Positions 1 through 11,820 of a stretch of 64,000 nucleotides of DNA are shown piece by piece. Source of the stretch: Argentina anserina. Its lineage: Eukaryota; Streptophyta; Magnoliopsida; Rosales; Rosaceae. The DNA is taken from positions 13,640,001 through 13,704,000 of the forward strand of contig NC_065876.1 of assembly GCF_933775445.1 (NCBI RefSeq), in the 5' to 3' direction. The notes beneath the pieces were generated by a model that saw nothing but the letters and a program-made list of their open reading frames with translations, was not told the origin of the DNA and made no database searches. Both the position numbers and the translations under genes were made by a program. Within the stretch, counting starts at the first letter, position 1. Each line of letters starts with the position of its first letter.

Positions 1-1393
1 TTTAATGAAAATAAGTAATTTTTTTAATGTAGTTATACTTCACTATATTGATAATATCCTACGCCGTTTATTAAGAATTCATTTGTTATGTATAGTTGGT
101 TTGGAAACCAACATACTTACATATAATATGTGAAACATGTTATACAATTTTAATAACCATGTTGTGTTTTATGTAACAAATTTTGACAAAATAAAAAATC
201 GACTGTTTGATTTGATCCCAAAAGTGAGATGTGGCTATTTTTAAATGTTTAACTATATATGTTTGTCACTGTATTTGAATCACGATCCGAGATAAATGTT
301 TTGTATATCCTACCTCTAAAATGATATATGCATCTTGCGATCACTAGAATGTATTATTCTGAGAGCGTTATAATTTTATAAAACTTTTTCGAGCACTCGA
401 ACTATTTTATAATGATTTCAAAAACATTTCAGCATTTTAAAAATTAATATAAATATCAAAATGTCACGTGGCAGTTTTGTGACCACAGTCTAAACTTGAT
501 AAAAGTAAAATATTTCATTTATACTAAAAGTGTGCTAATTTTTTTTTTAAAAGTGTGCGAATTTACTCTTCTCCTTCACTCCTCTTTGTTCTCCTCCTCC
601 TCCTCTATTTTCTGATATATCTTCCTCCTTATGTGTCTCTCCTTTTTCCTTCTCTTCTTTCTCATCCTTTCCCTTCTCCTAACTCATTATCTCTATTGAC
701 ACTGATTACCCATTGTTCATAATATATGGTCTCATCACTCTCATGGAAACCCATAAAATAATTTAAAAGCCCATATCTTAATAATGGTAAAGCAGATGAA
801 GACGTCTCCATATAAATTACCCATTTCATGTTCTTAAACAACCCTTTCATAGAAAACCCAGATTTTTTGTTGTGGGTACTGAATATGAAGAGCAGGAGAA
901 AGTGAGAGCAAGAGAAACATGCGAATGGAGTCACAGTGGATTTGAATCATGGGTTGGAGATGTTGACTGGATTTTTTGCAATTGATATGGATGATATTGG
1001 CCTCAATTATATGTTTGTCCCTGGCATCAAAACTATGAAATGGATATGGATAGGAAAAAGGTTGAACAACCGAACAAAGAAACTCTAAAGAAGGGAAGGG
1101 AAGGGATCGACAGTCTATAGACGAAGAGAAGAGCGACTTCGGTCTGGATTCTTAAAGATCTGACAAATTTTTGGACCACTTGCTCAGTTGCTCCTCATAG
1201 TTTCCAAAAATTAATGTGACGGTTACAATTTGAACAGTTAAAACACATTGTTGCGACCTCTTTTTTGGTTGCGTAACCCAGGTCCGTTAAATCGTGTATA
1301 ACACGTGCCGTTAAGATATATGGGGTGAAGCTCCACAGTAATGATCTACTAAATCCCTCGATGAAAATGTGAATATCAACATTGTTTCTCTCT
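1..1393. other. intergenic, no gene recognised
   Basis: AT-rich DNA with a pyrimidine-rich stretch near 560-680. A 90-codon open frame on the minus strand (662-934) has no recognisable domain and low-complexity composition, so I do not call it a gene. Nothing else can be supported. Confidence 0.6.
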
Positions 1394-1406
1394 ATTTAAC
1401 TAGTTA

Positions 1407-1594
1407 TATCTTTTTTTTTTAGAATCAGAGGCCAAATCATTTATTGAACATGAAAAAAAAATCAAACATTACAAACTTCAAGCTGCAATAGCAGCTTGAA
1501 TCACCGAAGGTGCTGAAAAAAAAAACTTCTTGCTCAATAGAGCAAGCATGAGCAGCTAGAAAATGTGCTACATTGTTACCAGAAAGATTAACAT
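1407..1594 (-). mobile_element. 5'-truncated LINE (non-LTR retrotransposon) tail
   Basis: On the minus strand the sequence reads GNNVAHFLAAHA followed by a short tail and a stop. This matches the C-terminal end of the RNase H-like domain of plant LINE ORF2, which typically reads GNxVAHxLA. After a short 3' UTR it ends in an A run, seen on the + strand as T10 at 1411-1420. The fragment is flanked by ATTTAACTAGTTA (1394-1406) and ATTTAATTAGTTA (1595-1607), which agree at 12 of 13 bases and are a good candidate target-site duplication. It is a short, dead 3' fragment. The LINE assignment rests on the short motif, the poly(A) end and the duplication together. Confidence 0.6.
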
Positions 1595-1607
1595 ATTTAA
1601 TTAGTTA

Positions 1608-2882
1608 ATCTAATACTGCTTGTTTTCGATAATCGGGCGTCGTGGTGTATTTGGTGAAAGTATTGCAAGCATATACTAACTATATATTAACTGGTCATCA
1701 GCAATAATACTTGATTCCATTTTCACTGAAAATTCTTTCTCAAGTTTATTGGTTTAATTATTTTCTTCGAAGAATCGAGTAATAGGTAACCCTAAACTTT
1801 TCCATATATGAAGCCAAATTACGATAATTCCTACTAGGTGGGAAACCTCCTCCACTACATGCACTTATGTGATAGGGCACCCTATCCAAATTAATTTGAT
1901 TGGATGCCTCAAAAGTTTAGGAGGCCCATATCTCTCCCTAGATATAACCTATAGATAATCATTTTCATCTTTATTGGAGAAGAATAAGTGTGGAATGGTG
2001 GAAAGTGAAACAAGCTAGGAAAAGATGTATAACAAATAAAGCAAATATACGTGAATAATATGGGTTCTTGTCAAAATCCTAGATTTGCACGTCTTTCACT
2101 CATCAGTCCTTAGAGATTTGTAGGGCATTATCTAATTTCCCCTTTGCTCTAAGTCGTTGGAGAAGATTCAAAATGTTTCCTCTTTTTAATGTTAATGCGA
2201 ATTAGGTCTGCTATATATGTTAAACAGAATGCTATGCCTCTTAACCCTATAATTGCTAGGCTAATATATAGTTGGGACTGATGTAGAAAAAGGAGGAAGC
2301 ATTTGCTACTTTAAGTCATGTAGTTATGCATGTTGGGTTTGAATGGAGATATTCTTTCTTTTAGATCGATGTGCTCCATCATTTCCCCGGGTACATTTTG
2401 TTTCATTTTGCATAAATTTACCACTTGTCCATGGCATCCTATTATCTATTTTAAGGTATTTATGTTCCTGCATATATTTCAGGAATCTTGTCCAAATCTT
2501 CCACTATATACACTTTTAATTTTAATCCATATTTTGGTCAAGAATGTTGTACTTTGTCTGAGAATTATATCTTTACGGATTTGACAGAAAACAATGATCA
2601 GGTTTCACAGACCAAGTTCTAATCAATTAGTTTCTTCTCCAAAAAAATTGAAGTTACAAATGGTTCTTGTGTTTGTTTTGGCAATGGTTGGAATTAAAAG
2701 ACTGATCGAATGACATATGCAAAAAAAGATCGATGGATGTGATGGATTGAGACATAATCCTGGAGAAAGATGCTTGCAGCATGCATGAACATTAAATCAT
2801 GCATATGCAGTGAACACGATCTTCTTGACTGGATTCCATCCCGCTTAAATTAAATTAACAGTTGATAACATTCATGCTGGCA
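1608..2882. other. intergenic, no gene recognised
   Basis: AT-rich sequence with no coding signal. The 84-codon + strand frame at 2330-2584 has no recognisable domain. Confidence 0.6.
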
Positions 2883-3159
2883 AAAGTTTTAGAGTATTTT
2901 TCACCAACAGTCCCTCAATTATGGTGTACCTACCAATGTGATACCTCAACTCTTAATCGTACCAATGTGATACCCAGACTCTAGTATTGCTATCATTGAA
3001 GTACTTCCGTCAGTTTTTTTTCAACTTCTCCGTCATCTTGGTGACGTGGCAAGTACGTGAGGCCCACAAAGAGGGTTAAAAAACAAAATTAACCCCATCT
3101 GAGATAAACAATATTTTTCCGGCCCTTTACCTTGAGAAAGACACCCAACAATTTCAATT

Positions 3160-3169
3160 TTGGCGCCAA
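3160..3169. promoter_or_regulatory. E2F-like site in left arm of hairpin element
   Basis: TTGGCGCCAA fits the E2F consensus TTSSCGSSAA exactly and is self-complementary. Its copy in the other arm is at 3691-3700. Binding is inferred from the consensus only. Confidence 0.4.
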
Positions 3170-3690
3170 TTTTCCCTCCATACTCCTTAATTTGTGTCTC
3201 TTATCTAAACTAAAGAACTACCGCCAACCAGTCGACCACAATCTGATAAAACCTAGATCAATCTCATTTTCTATTTTTACCCTAGCACTTGTTAAACTAA
3301 CAGAATAAATATAGAATTTTTATGGAACATCTCATTTCCACAATCTCATAAGAATATAGAAACACATAATTTAACGAAATTCAACTACATGTTTAAGTAC
3401 CATTAGTTCTTACAAGCAAAAATCATGGCAGATCAACATAAAAGGTGGCAACTAATGGTACTTAACACATGTATTTGAATTTCGTTAAGTTATGTGTTTC
3501 TATATTCTTATGAGATTGTGGAAATGAGATGTTCCATATAAATTTCTATATTTATTCTGTTAGTTTAACAAGTGCTAGGGTAAAAATAGAAAATGAGATT
3601 GATCTAGGTTTTATCAGATTGTGGTCGACTGGTTGGCGGTAGTTCTTTAGTTTAGATAAGAGACACAAATTAAGGAGTAGGGAGGGAAAA

Positions 3691-3700
3691 TTGGCGCCAA
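3691..3700. promoter_or_regulatory. E2F-like site in right arm of hairpin element
   Basis: Second copy of TTGGCGCCAA, intact although neighbouring arm positions differ slightly. Plant transposons carrying E2F motifs are known from Brassica; activity here is untested. Confidence 0.4.
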
Positions 3701-3977
3701 AATTGGAATTGTTGGGTGTCTTTCTCAAGGTAAAGGGTCGGAAAAATATTGTTTATCTCATATGGGGTTAATTTTGTCTTTTAACCCTCTTTGTGGGCCT
3801 CACGTACTTGCCACGTCACCAAGATGACGGAGAAGTTGAAAAAAAACTGACGGAAGTACTTCAATGATAGCAATACTAGAGTCTGGGTATCACATTGGTA
3901 CGATTAAGAGTTGAGGTATCACATTGGTAGGTACACCATAATTGAGGGACTGTTGGTGAAAAATACTCAAAGTTTTA

Positions 3978-5326
3978 TGTTTTATAAACCTATTATCTAG
4001 TGCACGTATCAATGAATATATATACCTTGTTAAATCTTTATTCAAAATGACAATATATTATACCATATATCGTACGTATAAATGCTTTCTTGTCATATGT
4101 ACAAACAACGGTCAGAAGACACGTTATATCACATGTCGAGCTCTACAATTTAAGTTGTGCATGACCTAAGAGCACGCACCTTGACCCGCTTCATTGATAC
4201 AATTACGCTCCTTAAGAGCCAACACCAATAAAAATAAAAGTTTGCTACCTACTTTTGTGATAATATATTATCGTCTGCCTAAAGACCTTAATTGATGTAC
4301 AATCAAATAATCCAAAAATCATGTAACTAAGATTTCACCACTATTGAAGGCAAACCATAGGCACTAAGCAACCAATTCTTTACTTGAGTCTAAGCCCAGA
4401 GACTAAAACTCAATCTTCTATGCACCCAAGTCTAGGTCGAGGACCCAAAACCAAGTGCACTTGCTCATCGGTTCTTTCCTCTTCCTCTTCCTCTTCCTAG
4501 CGCAAGCCGTCATTGGCAACCCCAGAGAACTAGCCATCCTCTCAGGCGATACCGATGCTAACCAGCCATCAGTTATGTCAAAGTGCCACCGGATCATGTC
4601 ACCTGGTCCAGAATTCCTCTTCCGTCACCAACGCCACTCCATCAAGTAGCCAAACCTTCCATTACCAACTGGGGCCGTTGTTAACATCGGCCTTCAACAC
4701 ATGTGTTTAAGCCATCTTCACGATCAAATCTTCTCTCAAAGACCCGAGGTCGCTGAGGAAAGATCCTATATGTCAGAATTCTGTCTATGATCAGGTTGCA
4801 CATGAAAATGGACAACAATTATAAAATCATCAATCTGGCTTCCATGGTAGAATCCGGCTAAGTATGATTGGCGACAAGAGTCCATGACTCTCTCTAGGGT
4901 TTATGCTGAGGCCATCTTCAGTAAGGGGGCTATATTGAGCTATGTTGCCTTTTTTAATAGAATTATAGGGCCCAAGGGTGGGGGTTTGGCTGCTGTGCAG
5001 CGCTGCATACCATACATACCGAATCAGACGGTGAATAGAGGGTGTCTTGAAATGCATGTGAGGTCTGTGGAGGTGTATAGACAGTGAATTAGGGGCGTTG
5101 CACGCATGCATCATTGCACCATAAAATTTTCCCAAGGGCAGTGTAGAGGTTTAAATCTGGCATTTTCTTTCACTCTTTAGCCCTAATGGGACCCATATGG
5201 AGCAGCAATAATGAAACACGGTCCATTTGTTGTAACCATTGAAGATCAATAGTTGATTATTATAAGGAAATGAAATTTGCATTTCCCAATTTACAATTTA
5301 CAATTTACGGTCCTTGTATCTTTTTA
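3978..5326. other. intergenic, no gene recognised
   Basis: The + strand frame at 4455-4649 begins with a hydrophobic, Leu/Phe-rich stretch resembling a signal peptide. That stretch comes from a CTTCCT simple repeat, and the rest matches nothing I recognise. Open frames on both strands at 4830-5135 overlap and lack domains. No gene is called. Confidence 0.55.
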
Positions 5327-5758
5327 AGACCCGTTTGGTTGACATGAATGTCAAGATATTGATAGAAATTATTTTCCTTTCCAAACTAGTTTGGAATGGT
5401 ATAGGTTTTTGTATTTTAATGTGAGTGTTTGGAAGAAATTGAAATCTAAAATTTGGAATTACTTTAGTAAGTCATTAGAATGGAATATTCAATAACAAAA
5501 TTCATTAAAACTCATTTATAAGAAACTAAATATAATTTAAAAGGAAATTAGTTTTTATCGATGGGAATGGAAATCGAATACCACCATTGGGTAGGTACAG
5601 TAATTTATTTTAGGCTTTAAGAGGGAGTCAATTTTCAATCAAATCATATTTTTTTATTTTCATTTCAATATTAAATTACAGCTAAATAGTACCTAGACAT
5701 GGAAGCTAAAATAAATTCATTTTCCATAGCATGATTTCTTGTGAACCAAATAAGGCCT
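5327..5758. mobile_element. candidate MITE with GTTTGGTT-type ends
   Basis: The left end reads AGACCCGTTTGGTTGACA and the reverse complement of the right end reads AGGCCTTATTTGGTTCACA, an imperfect terminal inverted repeat of the kind common in PIF/Harbinger MITEs. The duplication is ambiguous: TA on both sides fits, but the TTA/TAA trinucleotides do not match each other. It has no coding capacity. Family assignment is tentative. Confidence 0.45.
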
Positions 5759-6163
5759 TAAAGTAAATCAACTTTTTTTTTTTTCAGTTTTTACCAAACA
5801 TGCCGTATAGTTTCAATTGAAGATGAATAAAAAATGAAGTACATCACCAATATCATGTTAATTAGTCTTCTGATCCTATACAGATCATCCTTACATTATT
5901 TAAGTACGAAATTATGCAAGATTTTATTTAGTAAGCAGCAAAAAAATAACACACCCTAAATAGCTGACAATAAGAGTTATCCCTATGACCCTCCACACCT
6001 AAAGAATTAAACTTAAAGTGTCAAACTTGCACCAATCTTTTCAAAACTGTTTATAGCACAAAGATTCAGTACATAGTAACACATACAAGAAAAATAAAGG
6101 GTCCAACCACATTTCCTAGGCACCGTGGCCGGACTCAATTAAGCCAAGTTGACTTGAGGGTTA

Positions 6164-6490
6164 TGTCACACCCCGACTCCGATCAACTTAATAATCTTGA
6201 GTTAATGTGTGAATCATATCTGATCATAGAATTAAGTTCTATAACTAGAATGTGGCCGAAAAGAAAACTTACAGCTAGATACCAAGGTCTCAAAAATAAT
6301 TCCAGCGGAAGCATATATTACATAATGACTATTACACAGAGTATACAAGTACTCTTTTTGTCTTTGTTTCAAACAAACATAGAATACAAACTTCACACCA
6401 TGTCTGACTTCTTGTTCTATTATCTGGATTTAGTACATTTGCCGAGTTTTACCTAAGTCTCAAGCTCCTAAGTTATACCCATGCTCTTAT

Positions 6491-6550
<60 letters not shown>

Positions 6551-6810
6551 ATAGTAATAGCTAGACTTCTGAATCTATAACCTTCATGCACAAACATAGA
6601 ATCACAACCTCACGCTTCATGCATAAACAAATCACACTCTCGACAAAAACCTTTAACCTTCTCATACACCAAAATCAGAGAAATCGAAAATCATCCATGT
6701 ACATACCCAACAACGAAAATCGAATACTAGGCAAATACGATGATCCTCTTCCTTACGAAAGAGAGCCACATGGTCCAGATCCACGACCTGCCCAAGCGTG
6801 GCTCCGATAG
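6164..6810 (+). mobile_element. LTR fragment, probable Ty3/gypsy
   Basis: It starts TGTCACACCCCGACTCCG, a typical start of LTRs in several plant Ty3/gypsy families, and continues with a CCAGCGGAAGC motif often seen in them. No matching second LTR, primer site or five-base duplication was found, and the right limit is set only by loss of resemblance. A long CT microsatellite sits inside it. Confidence 0.35.
6493..6548. repeat. (CT)n microsatellite, about 27 units
   Basis: Uninterrupted CT dinucleotides, the longest simple repeat of this type in the window. Confidence 0.95.
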
Positions 6811-6829
6811 CATGAAGAGCCTCCTTATT

Positions 6830-7300
6830 CTAGAGATTTAAGGGTAAACCGCTAACACATACCCATGTTTCCATCAAGAATAATGGCACTTCCTCCACCG
6901 GACTTGCACCATCAGATTCATTTAGATTCAAAATAGTATTTATGTAATACCAAGGACCTTTATTTAGGGCTTGCATGCGATCACCATCGGATAAGAACTG
7001 AAGAAAAAAAATGTCGCCTGCATCATGGACTGACAATCCTTTCCTCATTCGCCAGATCATTAGGACGGTTCCCTTGAACCCTGGGTATCAGTTTTTGGGG
7101 CCAAGGAGACCCCCAACTAGGTAGCAGAATGGGTCACGAAGAGTAGCCTGCCTCGCTGCCCCAAGATGCATTTGGAAGAAAAAGCCAATGATGATGCAGC
7201 TGTTTGGCCAGAGCATAGGGCGCCGGAGAAGCTCTGGCGATGAGCCATCAGAGAATTCGAAGGAGATCAGATTTGTGGAAGATTTGGGAAATTTGATTGT
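6830..7300 (-). pseudogene. LINE ORF1 relic with DUF4283-like domain
   Basis: The minus-strand frame 7060-6830 contains DRMQALNKGPWYY, then a hydrophobic strand, then ETWVCVSGLPLNL. This is the order seen in DUF4283 (GPW followed by a W..GLP motif), a nucleic-acid-binding domain in the gag-like ORF1 of plant LINEs. Upstream sequence up to about 7300 continues the resemblance in other frames with stops. It is a broken fragment with no intact start and no ORF2 beside it. Confidence 0.5.
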
Positions 7301-7465
7301 GGAACCCTAGCAGAGTGGCTAGGTTTCACGATATGTAATAGGAAACAGATTGCCAAACCAAGGTTAATTTCTCTATCATATATCCGTACATAATTATTCA
7401 CATAAATAAATGGAGACATCATAAATGTCATGTTAGTCTTCCTCTAAAAGGATCATATATACTTG

Positions 7466-8656
7466 ATATTATACATTTAGGTCCATACTACAACCTTCTA
7501 AAGCTTGAACCCTAGAGAGAGTGTTGAGAGAAAACTTGTCGAGAGTACCTGCTCGGCTGTGCCACGACGTTGATAATGGCTTCTGGCCTCGTCGGCTCGT
7601 CGAGTGTGGCTGGATGGGTTAGTTATGTGAGAGAGTTGTGAGCCAGGCTGAAGCAATTCCCTTTCCTTGTGCTTTGGCTTATGGCAGCGTCGACACAGAC
7701 AAAAAGCTTGGGGCAGATGGTGGTGAAGAATTTGAGCCGGTCAGATCTCGTCGGAGCTGCCGGTTGGCGGCTGCTGTTTCATACACATTCTAGTGGGCTT
7801 TATGGTTGGCTCCTCTCAGATCTTGTGTGCGGTCGAGTGTTGTTGGTGGTGTCGATCAGACGGGATCTGCAAGCAGCAGACGAGATCTACAAGCGGTGGA
7901 GTGAAGACTTTAGAGGTAAGATGGTGGCGGAGCTTTCTGTGTAGCACATGCTGGCGGCCGAGCTCGGGGGTGGAGCTCTTCGGTCCTTGGCCGATGGTTG
8001 GCCTAGTATGGGCCTAATGTAGTTTGGGCCTGGGTTTTCACCCTGGGTCCAAGAGGTTTTATTTTTATATTTAAAAGTTTGTTATTTTCTAGTTGTCATT
8101 AATAAGTTAATAAGTGGGTTTGGTTATGGTGTGTGCACCTTATGTGCCAAATGTCTTTTCTAGGCAGGTTACGAGGTCCGTTCACATGGTCGCAATCTCT
8201 TAGTGGCGGTATTGTGTCTTTTATAGGTAGGCGGCGAGTTCCTTACTTCGTTAAATGGTCATTTCCGCCTAGTGGTATGGTGAGACTAAGTGTCGCTTGA
8301 TTTAAGTTTCGGCGGCAACAAAGTTGGAGAACTGCTTTATCGGATATTAGGATATAGGCGATGCTTCATCGTTTTCAGGGTTATATATATATTGTGCTCT
8401 CAATTATGTCACCACAATTTCAAAACAAATATAGTCACTATTAGAGTAGTATTATTTGTTAGTTAGTGATTTGTTGGGTACTTATTTGTAGGGTACTTAT
8501 TTGTAGGGATTACTGATATTATTTCAGGTATTTGTAATTAGGAGTTTAAGTTTTACGTCTCTCGGATGTATTTGCAAATAGACTCCCTCCTTATATTTGA
8601 TAGTTTCACTAATAAAGGTTTGAGGGCATCTCACCAGCCCTTTATTCAAAAAAAAA
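7466..8656 (+). mobile_element. poly(A)-tailed non-LTR retroelement, 1.19 kb
   Basis: The segment ends in an A run (8648-8656) and is bounded by a perfect 14-bp direct repeat ATCATATATACTTG at 7452-7465 and 8657-8670. Poly(A) plus a long variable target duplication is the signature of LINE-type retrotransposition. The left part is GC-richer and has a 91-codon open frame (7669-7944) without a domain I recognise; the right part looks like a LINE 3' UTR. No reverse transcriptase is visible, so this is an internally deleted LINE or a SINE-like or processed-transcript insertion mobilised in trans. Confidence 0.75.
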
Positions 8657-8670
8657 ATCATATATACTTG

Positions 8671-11074
8671 CAGAACTTCAATCGAATTGCAAAATGTTCA
8701 ATTTAGTTATGCATTACTGATGGATTTCCGATGAACAATCTTTAATTATTGTCTAACCGTAGCGTCAATGGACGAAACATAAACTGTATCGATAAAGAAG
8801 TCAAAAGAATATAAGGAAATTCCGGTTTAAAAACATTTCAAACTATAGCCTCGTGAGATTTCGACCGTGTGTTGCTACTTGCTACCTATATTCTAACGAT
8901 GGGCTTGAGTCACATGCAGTTGATCTCCGAGAGAAAGCGATACACCGGAGGGAGGCAATACCCTAATTATATCAATCATTTGATGTAAAAAGTCATATAT
9001 GCATCATCACAATCAAATTCACATTCTGTGCAACCAAAATTGTTATCATCATCACGTGATCTTAATTCTCCCTCTTATTAAGTCAAAATATATATTCTAA
9101 GAGTTGTTATGTTAGTCATAACTCATTTTTCATCATAAAAATGAGTTATGACTAATTTCAGTAATTTGATTGGAGCAGTGTTCCTGGAGGAGACGTCCTT
9201 CATAAATATTATGGTCAAAAGAACTATATTATACCAATTCACTAGAAGCTATAAGCTCCATACCCAGTACTTAGACACTATGTATATTCAAAATTAATGA
9301 AAATTACACTCAAAATACAAAATATAGTTTCTATTCGGTTTCTACATACAGAAGTAAAAGAACCTACTAAAATTTAGAAAGGTTTGAGAAACAAAAGACG
9401 CAATTGTCTTCCAAGTCATGGAGACCGAATTTTAAAATTAGCTTCATGCATGTGTGCTCGAAATTTGTCTGATTGAGCCCCAATTACAAGGTGAAATGGA
9501 GAATCAATAACATTTTCTAATGCATTACAATATTCCTCAATTTCTAACGAGGAAAGAGGACACTGCGATATGAAAATTGATCATCACTCTTCCTACATCT
9601 AAACAAATAATTTGTAATGAGATGGTACTAATGTTAATGTAAGATTCCTCCTTGACCTAGCTCTTTGATATGGCCAAAAGTGTGGGGGAAAGCTGAAGCA
9701 AATTACTAATAATATAATTGGCAAATGGTCTAAAATTCTCGGTATTGATCACATAGATGCTTCCAGCCTTCCACAATACAAATCTACCCTAAAAAATTCC
9801 TCAAAACATGTATGTTTTTGACAGAGTTTTTGAAAACCCTACTCTCAATTTCCAAGGAAGGTTGACATTAACTGATCGATCCAAAACCCTCAAATCCTTG
9901 CTTAGTTAATTAATCTAAATATTAACTCCCCATGCATCTTAATTAATGATATGATCATGAAGTTCATCGATTGCCACACGAAGAGAAATTGTACGTCAGT
10001 CTTCTATGCTGTTCCGTGTTGGTCGCCGCAACAATGTTCTGCGTTCGAAGTTAATTTAAATAACACAAACCAATTAACATATCATTATGTGTGTAATAAT
10101 TACTACATTGCTTCCAATACTGTCTGTCAGAAACTCTAGGAAAAACCAATTCATTATTTACTTTGACAATTAACTAGGTACTATTGCATGTCCCAACTCC
10201 AAAAACAATTCTTCTTCCATACATATATATTATACCACGTCATTACAAATCTTGGGAAGTCTAGGTTGGAAACACTTCGTTTGACTCGGGAAACTCGACA
10301 AATTCGAACCATGAGCCTACATTAATTAATTTAGGGTAAAAACATCGATGTAAATTTCCCACCAAAATCCTTGTGCGATACACGTACATTTCCTTCGTTG
10401 TTGCTGATCTCAAGGTAGAGGGTAGGGTTTCTTTGTCTTTCTAATGAGTAACCTTGATCGTAGTTTGGTACAATACTTAGTAGTAAATAGTGCAGAGTAA
10501 TTAGTGGAGTATATATATTAAGCTAACTCAGCTTTCAAGGGCACACACAAATGACACAATGCCATAGGGAAGGTCTCTTGAAATGGAAAAAAAAAAATTA
10601 TAGGGAAGCTAATGTATCCCAATACTTGAGGCTCTATATTTCACGACCAGGTCAAACACTAGCTAGCCTTGGGAGCTGATGATCAGAAAAACTTGGCCAG
10701 CACAAAACAAGAAATTGATGTGGATGATTAATTCAACTGAACCCACACCAGCAATAATCAATTGAAATGCTACAATATTATCATACAGAGTATATTTTCA
10801 TATATATATTAATTGTCATACAGAGAAGATGAATAGATGATAGTCAGTAGAAGAATTTGAATTGAATTAATGACCTCATAAGCAAAGTAAGCGAAATTGC
10901 TGAACGGTTTTTGTAAAAACAACTTTGATGATATATATTGTTTAAGCTTCTGCAAGATCTGTTATACGGAATCATTATGCACTAATTGCTGTAGTTGGTG
11001 GTACAATTCCTATTAGATTTGCATAAATTCATCAAACATAGACTGCTGGCTTAAATATTGGTCTTTCTTTGGGA
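8671..11074. other. intergenic, no gene recognised
   Basis: AT-rich sequence without coding signal, apart from the short hairpin at 9112-9155. The 62-codon frame at 9951-10139 has no domain. Confidence 0.6.
9112..9155. repeat. perfect 19-bp hairpin
   Basis: TTAGTCATAACTCATTTTT (9112-9130) is followed by the 6-nt loop CATCAT and the exact reverse complement (9137-9155). It is too short and low in GC to call a terminator or microRNA precursor, and may be a remnant of a small palindromic MITE. Confidence 0.7.
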
Positions 11075-11079
11075 CAACC

Positions 11080-11583
11080 TGTTAGATCAATTTTGGACAT
11101 ATCACATATTATATGATTATCATGTTTAATGTCATAATCTATTTCTACATGGAAACAAAGATAGTATCAAATCTAGTTCCTAATGATTTCGTGTATTATA
11201 TCATTATGGTAAGGAATCCTAATTTAAGTCTAGAAGCAAGACTACAAATCAGTATTGAATCAGAAATCTAAATAAGATGACTTAACTTACAAGATGTCTT
11301 TAATGGAAGGACTCTTAAAGGTTAAAGATTCTCTATATATAGATGGTAAACGTCCCTGTTATCACTACGAGTTATTTGCGTAAGTTTCTGTCCATTGAGA
11401 AAGCAGAGAGTAGTGACTAACAGAAGACCTTGCCTAGCACCTTGTGACTTCGGATTAAGGCATAATGGATCACGGTGTCGTCGTTCATGAAGATGGTAAG
11501 TAAATCTCATTCACTAAGTTAACGATTAGTTATTATGCATATGATCTTTGGTTTTGTACTCATATCATGTAATTTGATTTACA
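11080..11583 (+). repeat. 5' LTR of the copia element
   Basis: Begins TGTTAGATCAATTTTGGAC and ends GATTTACA. A TATA-like CTATATATAG near 11331 is placed as expected for the U3 promoter. Confidence 0.95.
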
Positions 11584-11585
11584 TA

Positions 11586-11597
11586 TGGTATCAGAGC
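11586..11597 (+). other. primer binding site (tRNA-Met type)
   Basis: TGGTATCAGAGC, two bases after the LTR, matches the usual plant copia primer site complementary to the 3' end of initiator tRNA-Met. Confidence 0.9.
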
Positions 11598-11670
11598 ACT
11601 TATAAGCACAAAAATTTTCAGTTTTGCATAACTAAAAATCGGTTTTAGATATTAAAAAAAAAAAGGAGAT

Positions 11671-11820
11671 GGTCGCGAACGTTACTTGATGGTCGCGAGC
11701 GTCACTGAGGATCGCGAGCGTGACTGCTGATCGCGAGCGTCAATGAGGGTCGCGAGCGTGACTGCTGGTCGCGAGCGTTACTGCTGGTCGCGAGCGTTAC
11801 TGCTGGTCGCGAACGTTACT
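11671..11820 (+). repeat. 18-20 bp tandem repeat in the copia leader
   Basis: Eight units of GGTCGCGAGCGTTACTGCT type, spaced 18-20 bp, starting near 11671, 11691, 11709, 11728, 11747, 11767, 11785 and 11803. Each unit centres on the palindrome TCGCGA. The stretch is far richer in CpG than the AT-rich leader around it. It lies between the primer site and gag. Confidence 0.85.

Larger units (their letters stand above)
2892..3968. mobile_element. Mutator-type hairpin element with about 517-bp inverted repeats
   Basis: The element begins GAGTATTTTTCACCAACAG and ends with its reverse complement. Left arm 2892-3408 and right arm 3450-3968 are nearly perfect inverted copies separated by a loop of about 41 nt, so almost the whole 1,077 bp is palindromic. 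It is flanked by a perfect 9-bp direct repeat AAAGTTTTA at 2883-2891 and 3969-3977. A 9-bp duplication with long inverted repeats is the hallmark of Mutator-like elements. No transposase is present, so it is non-autonomous. The close match between the arms indicates recent insertion or gene conversion. Transcription through it would give a long double-stranded RNA and could feed small-RNA production (inference). Confidence 0.9.

Noticed and set aside
4455..4649. Possible secreted peptide with an N-terminal hydrophobic stretch
   Set aside because: The hydrophobic part comes from a CTTCCT simple repeat; no conserved cysteines or family motif follows.
9112..9155. Hairpin as a microRNA precursor
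   Set aside because: A perfect 19-bp stem with a 6-nt loop is too short for a plant pre-miRNA and is A/T-rich.
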